Positions 24,795-32,427 of a stretch of DNA of 33,737 nucleotides are shown here, one piece after another. Numbering within the stretch: the first letter of the stretch is position 1; the number at the start of each line of letters is the position of its first letter. Origin of the DNA: an uncultured Verrucomicrobiota bacterium (lineage in GTDB: Bacteria > Verrucomicrobiota > Verrucomicrobiia > Verrucomicrobiales > Verrucomicrobiaceae). The DNA lies in assembly GCA_903854655.1 (NCBI GenBank), contig CAINXC010000045.1:1-33737 (forward strand), read 5' to 3'. The notes beneath the pieces are model-generated. The model had not been told where the DNA came from. It saw only the letters and a list, made by a program, of their open reading frames with translations, and searched no databases. A program made the position numbers and the translations under genes.

Positions 24795-26177
24795 ATGATG
24801 GACCTGATCAAAATACTCCTGGCGCTGGTCGCATACGGGGCCTTCGCGCCCTGGTTTGGCGGGTGGCTGGCGACGCGCCGGAACTGGCAGCGCGGGGTGT
24901 TTTCATTGATGCTGGTGTTGACGGCGGTGCGCCCTGGAAACTTTATGCTGATGATCGGCAGCATCGAGACCTACCGAGGTCACACCAAAGGTTTTGAGAT
25001 CTCCCTCATCGAGGTATTCGCCCTGGCGCTGATCTTCGCGGTGCGCAGCACGCCGGTGCCGGGCCGCGCCAGGCTCCCGCCCGGCCTGGGGCTCTACCTG
25101 CTGTGGTGCAGCATCGGTCTGGTTTCCGCCGTCGGCAGCTATGAGCCCCTTTACTCGCTGATGTCTGCCTGCCGGTTCCTCAAAGGTGCGCTGACCTTCA
25201 CCGGCGCGGCCTTGTACCTGAGGGACGAGGAGGACCTTCGCTGGCCGCTGGGCGCGCTTGCAGGCGCCGTGTTCCATCAATCCCTGCTCTGCTTGAAGAT
25301 GCGCCTGCTCGACGGCTCCTGGCAGGTGAAAGGGTGGTTTGAGCACCAGAACCCCATGGCCATGTGGTGCTACATGAGCGCCGTTCCCATCCTGGCCCTG
25401 GCGCTGTGGCCCAAGGTGAAAGGACCTCTTTTGTGGGTCTGCTTTGCAGGCTTCGGCGGCGCGGGCCTGTGCATCTTGCTGTCGGTTTCACGCGCCGCCC
25501 TCATGGCCTACATCGTGGGCGCGGTGATCGTGCTGGTGATGGCGTGGCTCCGGGGTTTCAGCGTGCGTGTGGCGGGTTTTACCCTGATGGGGGCCATCGG
25601 CGCGGTGCTGGTGTTCTTCTTCGCGCTCAACTCCTTCCGCGCGCGGCTGGACGAGGTGAAAAACAGCAGCCAGGTGGTGGAGCTGGACTTGCGCGACATC
25701 CTGAACAAGCAAAGCTCCGCGATGCTGAAGGACCACCCCCTGGTGGGCATCGGCTGGAACAACTTCGGCATCGCCAACAGCCGCCCGCGCGGTGATCTCT
25801 ACAGCGACATTCTGGAGCAATGGGACAAAGAGCGCGGATACACGATCTACGACGAGAACTACTACGCCAACCCGCTCACCGAAAGCCTCTACTGGCTCTG
25901 GCTGGCGGAAACCGGCTGGCTGGGCTTTGGCAGTTTCCTGCTGTTCGAGGCCGCCACGCTCTGGTTCGCCCTGCGCAATGCCATCGCCAGGCGCGGCACC
26001 CTCATGGGCGCCGTGGCCGCCGCCCTGTTCGTGAGCCTGACCATCTGCTACCTCCACGGCACGGTGGAGCGCATCCTCACCCAGACCAAGAACCTCTCGC
26101 ACTGGCTGATGCTCGCGGGCATGGTCGCAGGCATGGAGATGAACCGCCGTGCAGCGTTGAAGTTGAAAGCCTGCTGA
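24795..26177 (+). CDS. O-antigen ligase/polymerase family membrane protein, second copy type
   Basis: This 460-residue protein has about ten to twelve transmembrane helices. The motif WFEHQNPMAMWCYM matches the 'nPn.la' motif before the central helices. LSVSRAALMAYIVGAVIVL matches the 'S.sRga.l' motif of the O-antigen ligase superfamily. A large periplasmic loop (about residues 275-370) contains DHPLVGIGWNNFG and NPLTESLYWLWLAETG, where the usual H of the H-S-x-Y motif is replaced by a P-L-T-E context. It is not closely similar to the protein at 16539-17924, so the two probably do different jobs, one polymerase and one ligase. Tandem ATG codons open the gene. It ends 16 bp from the convergent GT4 stop. 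Confidence 0.88.
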   Translation: MMDLIKILLALVAYGAFAPWFGGWLATRRNWQRGVFSLMLVLTAVRPGNFMLMIGSIETYRGHTKGFEISLIEVFALALIFAVRSTPVPGRARLPPGLGLYLLWCSIGLVSAVGSYEPLYSLMSACRFLKGALTFTGAALYLRDEEDLRWPLGALAGAVFHQSLLCLKMRLLDGSWQVKGWFEHQNPMAMWCYMSAVPILALALWPKVKGPLLWVCFAGFGGAGLCILLSVSRAALMAYIVGAVIVLVMAWLRGFSVRVAGFTLMGAIGAVLVFFFALNSFRARLDEVKNSSQVVELDLRDILNKQSSAMLKDHPLVGIGWNNFGIANSRPRGDLYSDILEQWDKERGYTIYDENYYANPLTESLYWLWLAETGWLGFGSFLLFEAATLWFALRNAIARRGTLMGAVAAALFVSLTICYLHGTVERILTQTKNLSHWLMLAGMVAGMEMNRRAALKLKAC

Positions 26178-26193
26178 AAGAGTTCGCAGCCGC

Positions 26194-27519
26194 TCAATTC
26201 ACCGGAGGAAAGCCCATGGGCACGCCCCAGGAGGGCTTCTCCGGCCGCTGCTTCAGCAACCAGCGATACACCTCGGTGATCTGCAACGCCTTGGCCTGCC
26301 ATGTGTAATATTTCCTCACATGCTCCTGCGCCGCAAGGCCCTGCGCCGCCAGGGATGCAGGATCATCCGCCAGTTTTGCCAGCAGGGCGCGCAGATCATT
26401 GATGATCTGTTCCCGGCTTTGCAACGAAAGTACAAAGCCGGTGCCCGGCGGCACGAGTTCCGGCGGACCGCCGTGGTCGAGCACAATGGGCGGCACGCCA
26501 AGCGCCATGGCCTCCAGGACCGCGCCGCCGCCAAATTCGCGGATGCTGGGAAACCCGAGCACGTCGCTCTGCTGCAGCCGTGGCTGGAGCAGTGAATGAT
26601 CGATCCAGCCTTCCAGGCGCGTGGCGGCCTGGATCTGCTCGCGCTCAACGATGCCCTGCAATCGCTGCCTCTCAGGGCCGTCTCCGATGATGTCCAGAAC
26701 CACGCGCCCCTCGCGCACCAGCGGTGCCGCAGCCTCCAAAAGCATGTCCACTCCCTTGAGAGCCACCAGACGCCCGACAAACGCCACGCGGAGAGGCCCT
26801 GGTGTCCGCTCCGGCTTGGGCGTCATGGTGAAGCGTCCGGTATCGATGGCGTTCTCCGGAATAAACACGCATTTGTCATGCAGGGCGGCGGGCATCTCCC
26901 GCAACGTGGTGCGCGATCCGGTGATGATGGCGCTGGCTTTCTCGCGTGTGCTGCGGCTGCCGGGCAGCAGGCGGTACAGGTTGCGCAGGCGGCCCGCACC
27001 GTCCTTCTCGAGACGGCGCACATCGTCGAACCCCTTCGGCCACGGCACGCCGCCGTTCAACGGGCCGATCACCAAAGGCACGCCAATTCCGGCCAGGCGG
27101 CCCGCCATCCAGCTCGGCGTGGTGGGCGAAAGGGGCAGGATGCGGTGCACCACATCGAACTCGCCCGCCTTGAGACGGTCGCCGAAGGTGTCCCACACCG
27201 CACGCTCAAAGAGGGGGTAGGTCAGATTGGAGAAGATGGCGTACAGGCTCCAACTGAAATTCCCCTTCCGGCTCAGCAGATTGGTCAGCCGCCAGGCGAG
27301 GGTCTGGGAGCGGCGAGTGTCGATGGCGGCGAAATCACGACCTTCCACCAGCCCGGCGCGCACGAAGTCATCGCGGTTGCGCCACTGCGTGACGATGTGC
27401 GCATCAGTGATGCCAGCGACGGCTTTCACGCAGGACCAGCCCACCAGCGAGGCGCTCGTCAGCGCAGGGTTTGCACCTTCGGCAATGAGAAGCGGTCGCA
27501 GACGGCGGGTGGTTTCCAT
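26194..27519 (-). CDS. Glycosyltransferase, GT4 family
   Basis: This 441-residue GT-B enzyme has RPLLIAEGANPALTS at its start, then HIVTQWRNRDDFVRAG. VIGPLNGGVPWPKGF follows in the N-terminal domain, and LRVAFVGRLVALKGVDMLLEA opens the donor domain. The E-x7-E motif is in EFGGGAVLEAMALGVPPIVL. ATG 27519 is chosen because it places the conserved R-P-L-L strand near the N-terminus and begins one base after the upstream Wza-like stop. An ATG at 27534 would overlap that gene by 14 bp. It is the last gene of the minus-strand export operon. It may add a sugar near the end of the pathway; specificity is unknown. Confidence 0.92.
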   Translation of the reverse strand: METTRRLRPLLIAEGANPALTSASLVGWSCVKAVAGITDAHIVTQWRNRDDFVRAGLVEGRDFAAIDTRRSQTLAWRLTNLLSRKGNFSWSLYAIFSNLTYPLFERAVWDTFGDRLKAGEFDVVHRILPLSPTTPSWMAGRLAGIGVPLVIGPLNGGVPWPKGFDDVRRLEKDGAGRLRNLYRLLPGSRSTREKASAIITGSRTTLREMPAALHDKCVFIPENAIDTGRFTMTPKPERTPGPLRVAFVGRLVALKGVDMLLEAAAPLVREGRVVLDIIGDGPERQRLQGIVEREQIQAATRLEGWIDHSLLQPRLQQSDVLGFPSIREFGGGAVLEAMALGVPPIVLDHGGPPELVPPGTGFVLSLQSREQIINDLRALLAKLADDPASLAAQGLAAQEHVRKYYTWQAKALQITEVYRWLLKQRPEKPSWGVPMGFPPVN

Positions 27520-27520
27520 C

Positions 27521-28588
27521 TCAGTTCGCGCCATTGATCAGGTTCACAGGAATGTTGGCCGGCGCCGCCGTGGCGGCAGCATTGCCCTCCCTGGCGGCGA
27601 CTACGCGCACAAAGGTGTTCACCGCATCGCGGCCCATGTCGTTCGCCGACATCTGGCCGGCACCGGGAACATAAATAATGTCACCTGGCTGCAGCCGGAT
27701 GTTGGTCGCCTTGCCGTTGACAATGTCACGGGCATTTACAGTTGCGATCTTCGGATCGGTCAGTGAACCACGAATGACGCTGACCCGGCTCAGATCGGCG
27801 TCGGGCCTCAGGCCGAGGCCCTGGCCCAGGGCGGCGATCAGATTCATCTCGCTCATGAAGCCTACAGGACGAGTCTGGGTGACGGCGCCGAGCACATAGA
27901 CCTCGTTGGTGAGCGAGGACGGCAGGTAGATGAAATCGTTGGGCCGAAGGTAGATGTTCTGGCCCAGATCACCTCCATGAACAAGCCTTTGGAAGTCCAC
28001 CGGAAGGGTGACTCCGTTGCGGATGACAAAGCTGTGCTGAAGATCAGCCAGCTCCTCCGTGGAGCCGCTCATTCGCGAGGCGAACAGGCCGCCGGCAAGC
28101 CCGATGGCATCGAGCACGCGCAGCGGGCGCTTGAGTGGATAGATGCCGGGCTGGTTCACCCGCCCCAGAACCCAGATGCGCTGGCTCACCGCATCCACCA
28201 CGGTCACGCTCACCTGCGGATGCTTGTAGTATTTCACCAGCTTTTCTTCGAGCTGCTTTTTCAGTTGCTGCGTGGTGAGCCCCCCGACGTCGAGACCTGG
28301 AAGCAGGTTGAAATACAGCTTGCTGTCCGGGGTGACAAAGGTTTCGGCCCGCGAACCAGTTTCGCCGAGGATCTCGATGTCGAGCTTGTCACCGGGCCCA
28401 AGCTTGAAGGCATCCTTGGGTTCCTGGAGATACTGCGGCGGGACGGCGCTGCGCGACGGGCCTGACGTGAAGCTGGGATCAACGGTGCCGGAATCGTTGC
28501 GCATGTCGAACTTCGGCCCCTTGTGCAACGCGCAGGAAGCCAGAAGCAGGCCCAGAATGAGGGGCAGGAGCGGGAGGATCTTTTTCAT
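27521..28588 (-). CDS. Wza-like polysaccharide export lipoprotein with SLBB domains
   Basis: This 355-residue lipoprotein has signal MKKILPLLPLILGLLLASC, with lipobox L-A-S-C at Cys19. The mature part has KLGPGDKLDIEILGE, the poly_export core. It is followed by an SLBB-type block with RIWVLGRVNQPGIYPLKRP and LRVLDAIGLAGGL, then a second with EVYVLGAVTQTRPVGF and LIAALGQGLGL, and RLQPGDIIYVPG. This is the domain order of Wza-type export proteins, which form the periplasmic/outer-membrane conduit for capsule or EPS. The C-terminal segment (NDMGRDAVNTFVRVVAA) could be the amphipathic helix that crosses the outer membrane. It lies 80 bp downstream of the response-regulator gene. Two other Wza-like modules occur in the window (at 1-258 and within 29392-32427). 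Confidence 0.94.
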   Translation of the reverse strand: MKKILPLLPLILGLLLASCALHKGPKFDMRNDSGTVDPSFTSGPSRSAVPPQYLQEPKDAFKLGPGDKLDIEILGETGSRAETFVTPDSKLYFNLLPGLDVGGLTTQQLKKQLEEKLVKYYKHPQVSVTVVDAVSQRIWVLGRVNQPGIYPLKRPLRVLDAIGLAGGLFASRMSGSTEELADLQHSFVIRNGVTLPVDFQRLVHGGDLGQNIYLRPNDFIYLPSSLTNEVYVLGAVTQTRPVGFMSEMNLIAALGQGLGLRPDADLSRVSVIRGSLTDPKIATVNARDIVNGKATNIRLQPGDIIYVPGAGQMSANDMGRDAVNTFVRVVAAREGNAAATAAPANIPVNLINGAN

Positions 28589-28634
28589 GGAATGGCCTGC
28601 TGCAATGTCTCCGATTCCACGCCCGGTCTCAATC

Positions 28635-28650
28635 CCCCCAAGTGGGGGCT
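28635..28650. terminator. Strong hairpin downstream of the response-regulator gene
   Basis: CCCCC-AAGT-GGGGG (within 28636-28649) makes a 5-bp all-GC stem with a 4-nt loop in the 80-bp gap between the response-regulator stop and the Wza-like ATG. No T-run follows on either strand, so it is more likely a processing or attenuation hairpin than a full intrinsic terminator. Confidence 0.35.
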
Positions 28651-28668
28651 GCGCAGCGGGGTGCCCGG

Positions 28669-29352
28669 CTACTGGGTGTGCTCCAGGTATTTGATCACCG
28701 CCTCAGTTCTCGATCTCACATGAAGCTTCTGGTACACCGCCTTCAGGTAGTCGCGCACGGTTTCATAGCTCAGGGACAAATCATGGGCGACCTCCTTTGG
28801 AGCCATGCCTTTGGCGAGGCGCTCAAGGATCTGGCCTTCGCGTGGAGTGAGGCCAGGCACCTCCTTTTTCTCCGCCGGTTTCGCCGGCTCCTGGAACGAC
28901 TGGATCAGGAGCCGGGCGATGTCCTGGCTCAAGGGGGCGCCGCCTTCGCTTGCCTGGCGGATGCCAACGGCGATCTCGGCCGGCCGGGCGGACTTGAGCA
29001 TGTACCCGTGGGCTCCCGCGCGCAGCGCTGCAAAGACCTTGTTCGGATCATCATGAATCGTCAGCACAATGAAGGCGGTGGTGGGCATGCGCGGCGCCAT
29101 CTGCTTGATCATCTCGATGCCGGACACGCCTGGAAGCTCCAAGTCCACAACAATGACATCAGGCTTGGCCTTAAGGAGTGAAACCGCCGCTTCCGCACTC
29201 TCGAAGGCGCCGGCGAACTCAAATCCATGATCCTTCTTTTGGATGAGCTTTTCGAGAAAGAGGCGCAGCGTTTTGTCATCCTCCACCACGGCCACCCGCA
29301 GGGTGCGGCGGAGCTTTGGGGCCGTTTCAGTATCGGGTGGCGGTGCGTGCAT
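28669..29352 (-). CDS. NarL/LuxR-family response regulator
   Basis: This is a 227-residue protein. The receiver domain (about 17-135) has the acidic pocket VEDD (23-26), the phospho-acceptor in VVDLELPGVSG (Asp70), Thr98 and Lys120 in GYMLKSA. A Pro/Lys linker leads to a LuxR-type helix-turn-helix (about 165-227) with LTPREGQILERLAKG, ETVRDYLKAVYQKL and VRSRTEA. All residues needed for phosphorylation and DNA binding are present. No histidine kinase gene is in the window, so its partner is elsewhere. It is on the same strand and closely spaced between the Wzc-Wza fusion (39 bp) and the Wza-like gene (80 bp). It probably controls this export operon in response to a cell-surface or environmental cue; that regulation is inferred from position. 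Confidence 0.93.
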   Translation of the reverse strand: MHAPPPDTETAPKLRRTLRVAVVEDDKTLRLFLEKLIQKKDHGFEFAGAFESAEAAVSLLKAKPDVIVVDLELPGVSGIEMIKQMAPRMPTTAFIVLTIHDDPNKVFAALRAGAHGYMLKSARPAEIAVGIRQASEGGAPLSQDIARLLIQSFQEPAKPAEKKEVPGLTPREGQILERLAKGMAPKEVAHDLSLSYETVRDYLKAVYQKLHVRSRTEAVIKYLEHTQ

Positions 29353-29391
29353 GCGGCAAATAAACTACGCTCGTTGCCAACTTGCGAGGAC

Positions 29392-32300
29392 TTACTTCAG
29401 GCTTGGCAAGAATGCCTCTTTGATGAACGGCCCAACGTTCGCGGTGGTCCACCCGGACACAGCGCCTTGCAAGAACGCATTGACAGCAAAACCGAGCAGT
29501 TCTTCGGCGCGCGCCCAGGGCTTGTCGGCGATGTAAACAATGTCCTTCGGCTGCAATCGGAACCCCTTGGCACGAGCAGCCAGGAGGTCGTCCATGTTCA
29601 CGACAAAGCTCTCGGGCTTTTCCAGGGAGCCGCGCACCACAAGCACCCGCCGGGTGTAGGCCTTGGGGGAGAATCCGCCGGCCTGGGCGATGGCGCTGTG
29701 CACGGAAGTGTGGGCCAGCAGACCCTGGGTGCCCTGCATCTTGACATTGCCAAGCACATAGATCTCGTTCGAATTGGCCGAGGGGAAGTAAAGGTAGTCG
29801 CCCGCCTGCACCAGGATGTTTTGCGTCATGTCACCATGCAGAAACAGCGCCTCCAGGTTGATGGGCATGCGCGCGGAGTCACGGACCAGGAAACTGCGCC
29901 CCAGATCTGCAAGCTCCACCGTGTTTTGCTGGAACAGCCCGGTCTCCAGCCCCCCAGCCTCCGCCACGACCTCCAGGACGGTGAGCGGCCGGTCAATATT
30001 GACCGCCCCCTTCTTCACCACCTTGCCGAGCACATAGACCTTGCGGCTTTGAAACGTCTCCGGCGTCACCACAATGATCATGTTCTTGTAGTAGCGGCGG
30101 AGCTCGGTGTTCAGTTGCTCGCGCAACTGGTCGATCGTCAGCCCGGCGGCCTGGATGTCCTGTGCCTGGAGATAGGTCAGTTTTCCATCAGCACCCACCC
30201 CCACCCCGCTGCGTGCGTACTCGGGGTAGCCTGCGGCGCTGATGTTGACCGCATCGCCCGGGCCGAGCACGACGGATTCAGCCTGGGCCATGCCGGCACC
30301 GCACAGCAGGAGGCAGGCGGTCGCGGCAGCCAGCTTGTTCAAGGGGCCGAAGCGGAACTTGGGCGCCTGGTCCAGCAAGGCGCCCACCAGCCTGCAACCC
30401 GCAGCACGATAGGTGCTGAGCTTCGATTGCGTTTCATCAACCAACGCCTGCTCGCTGCGGCCGATCCAGAGCAGGTTTGGCAGCCGTTCGGCAACAAGCA
30501 GGGTTTCCGCCCGCTCAGGGGCCGTCAACTGCACCAGGACGATGGATCCGCGCGCCTGCGACCACACACCCAGGGCCCGCAGCCACTGCTGGCGCTGTTC
30601 ATGCGTCCAGCGCCACTCCGGGTCCAAGGTCAGATGGACGACCTGCTCGGGGGCGTTCCCGATCTGGCGCAACACGGCATCGGTGTCCTCGACGGCTTCG
30701 CGCAAGGGCATCAAGGTAGAAGCAGGTCCGCCATCCGCCACCAGGATGACAGACAGCCCCCGGCTGGCGGCGGCTTCGGCCAGCAGCATGGGCATTCGCG
30801 CGCTGTCCGGTGCATCAGAGGTGAGCAGGCCGCAAACAGTCGCGCCTCCGGTCGCTGGCATGAGCAGGCGGGGCTGCAATTTGGTCCACGTGCGGAAGGC
30901 CCAGTCGGCCGGATCGCCCTCGTTCAGGATGCCAAGGGAACCCAGCACCGGCAGGCCGGTGCCGCGCTTGAGATCCGCCACGGTAAGCACCCGGCGGTCG
31001 GCGACCGTCAAGAGCGAAAACACCAGGCCGATGAGTCCCGCCGTCGCCGCGAAGCCTCCTGCGCACAACATCATCAGCTTCTTGGTCGGTTTCTCGATGA
31101 CCACGTCCTGCAGGCGCGCCATGGCGAGCAGACGGAACGACCCCTGGGCGTTCTCCTCCTGCATCGAGGCCTCGCGCTGGCGCGCCACGAGCAGCATCCG
31201 GCTGGTTTCCAGCGCCTGCTTGCGCGACTTGATGCGGGCATATTCGAGCGCTTTGCGCGGCAACTGCTCCAGCTTGGTGTTCAAGCCGGCGCGCACGTCG
31301 AGGAGCTTTTCGAGTTGCTGGCCCAGCACCTGTTTCTCAGAGCGCAGTTTCACCAGATCCAGGTACATGCTCTCCGCCACGCTGCTTTCCCCCGCCTTTG
31401 GCGGCGCGTCAAGAAGGCGCGGCTTGTCACCCGCTGCCGCCGCCTCCATGGCTTTCACACGGCCAGCCGCCTCCATGACCGAAGGATGTTCATCCGTGTA
31501 ACGGAGCTGCAGTTGCGCCAGTTCCTCGCGTGCCTGCTGCAGTTTTCCGGCGGTGGGACTCACCTTGGAAAGCTCGCTCTCGATGCCGCCGATCTTCAAA
31601 TCCAGCGTCTCATGCTCAAGCCGCGTGGTTTCGTACTTCATGCTGAAGCTCGCCATCTCGCCGAGACAGGCTTCCATCTGCTTGTCGGCATCCACGAGCT
31701 GCTCACGCTTGCCATAGGCGAGAAGCTGCTCGCTGACCTTGATCAACTCCTCATCCACGCTGGCGGTCTGGGAGGTAAGGAAACGGTTCATTTCCGAAGC
31801 ATCGTGCTGTTGAATGTCACGCGTGAGGAAGAGCACTTCCTCAACGTAGGCTTTCAGCATGGCGACGGCGGTTTCGGCGTCTTCATCCGAGTTCATCGCC
31901 ACGCGAATGATGTCCGTGTTGCGTTCGGGCGTGATTACCAGGCCGGATTTCAGCAGGCTCTCGCTGAATTTCCCGCCCAGGCGCTGGCTGGTCTTCTCCA
32001 TCAGCGCGGCGCTGCGCATCAACGCCGTAAGGGTGGGAATCGCCAGCTCATGGGGTTGATAGGGGTCGCCGCTTTCCGACTGGCGGAAGGCTGCAGCCGG
32101 CGCCTGCTTGATGATCTGGGCGACGGCGGTGTGATGAGTCTGGAAATGCTTCCTGCCGACGTAGCCCACGAGCCCGGCCACCACGAGCCCCGCAAGAAGC
32201 ATCAGCCAGGCCCGGCGGTACAAAGCATCGATGATACGCAGCGGATCGAAAGGCAGAGAAAACCCAGGTTTTGACGAGGCGGGATTCTCCGCTGGTGGCA

Positions 32301-32427
32301 GGGAATTCTCCAAGGGCGGCCCCAGACCCACGACCTCTGACGGGCTGATGGCGATGGAGGAGACGGCAGCCAGCTCGCCGCGCTTGCGTCGAAGTGCGCT
32401 CAGACTGAAATCGGAGCCGGGATTCAT
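29392..32427 (-). CDS. Wzc/Wzz chain-length protein fused to a Wza-like export domain
   Basis: This is a 1011-residue protein. Order: a cytosolic N-terminus; TM1 (about 73-91); a periplasmic Wzz/GNVR region rich in coiled coil (about 100-450) with LPRKALEYARIKSRKQALE and the Pro-containing turn VIEKPTKK; and TM2 (about 451-474). A cytosolic P-loop-like domain (about 485-690) keeps the fold marks of Wzc kinases (LPVLGSLG, LSVILVADGG, CRLVGALLDQ). It has no GxxxxGK[ST]; the loop reads LTSDAPDSARMP, so it should not bind ATP normally. No Tyr-rich tail is present. Next comes a hydrophobic stretch (about 696-716) ending AQA, like a signal peptide, then VVLGPGDAVNIS and two SLBB-type repeats (RKVYVLGKVVKKGAVNI, NEIYVLGNVKMQG) to the C-terminus. 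The ATG shares one base with the ATPase stop. Confidence 0.9.
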   Translation of the reverse strand: MNPGSDFSLSALRRKRGELAAVSSIAISPSEVVGLGPPLENSLPPAENPASSKPGFSLPFDPLRIIDALYRRAWLMLLAGLVVAGLVGYVGRKHFQTHHTAVAQIIKQAPAAAFRQSESGDPYQPHELAIPTLTALMRSAALMEKTSQRLGGKFSESLLKSGLVITPERNTDIIRVAMNSDEDAETAVAMLKAYVEEVLFLTRDIQQHDASEMNRFLTSQTASVDEELIKVSEQLLAYGKREQLVDADKQMEACLGEMASFSMKYETTRLEHETLDLKIGGIESELSKVSPTAGKLQQAREELAQLQLRYTDEHPSVMEAAGRVKAMEAAAAGDKPRLLDAPPKAGESSVAESMYLDLVKLRSEKQVLGQQLEKLLDVRAGLNTKLEQLPRKALEYARIKSRKQALETSRMLLVARQREASMQEENAQGSFRLLAMARLQDVVIEKPTKKLMMLCAGGFAATAGLIGLVFSLLTVADRRVLTVADLKRGTGLPVLGSLGILNEGDPADWAFRTWTKLQPRLLMPATGGATVCGLLTSDAPDSARMPMLLAEAAASRGLSVILVADGGPASTLMPLREAVEDTDAVLRQIGNAPEQVVHLTLDPEWRWTHEQRQQWLRALGVWSQARGSIVLVQLTAPERAETLLVAERLPNLLWIGRSEQALVDETQSKLSTYRAAGCRLVGALLDQAPKFRFGPLNKLAAATACLLLCGAGMAQAESVVLGPGDAVNISAAGYPEYARSGVGVGADGKLTYLQAQDIQAAGLTIDQLREQLNTELRRYYKNMIIVVTPETFQSRKVYVLGKVVKKGAVNIDRPLTVLEVVAEAGGLETGLFQQNTVELADLGRSFLVRDSARMPINLEALFLHGDMTQNILVQAGDYLYFPSANSNEIYVLGNVKMQGTQGLLAHTSVHSAIAQAGGFSPKAYTRRVLVVRGSLEKPESFVVNMDDLLAARAKGFRLQPKDIVYIADKPWARAEELLGFAVNAFLQGAVSGWTTANVGPFIKEAFLPSLK

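Noticed and set aside
28635..28650. Full intrinsic terminator after the response regulator
   Set aside because: The stem is strong but there is no following T-run; kept only as a low-confidence hairpin.
29227..32274. Very long plus-strand open frame (about 1015 codons) antisense to the Wzc-Wza fusion
   Set aside because: His/Gln/Arg-rich translation without any domain; it is the shadow of a high-GC gene on the other strand, where every motif fits.
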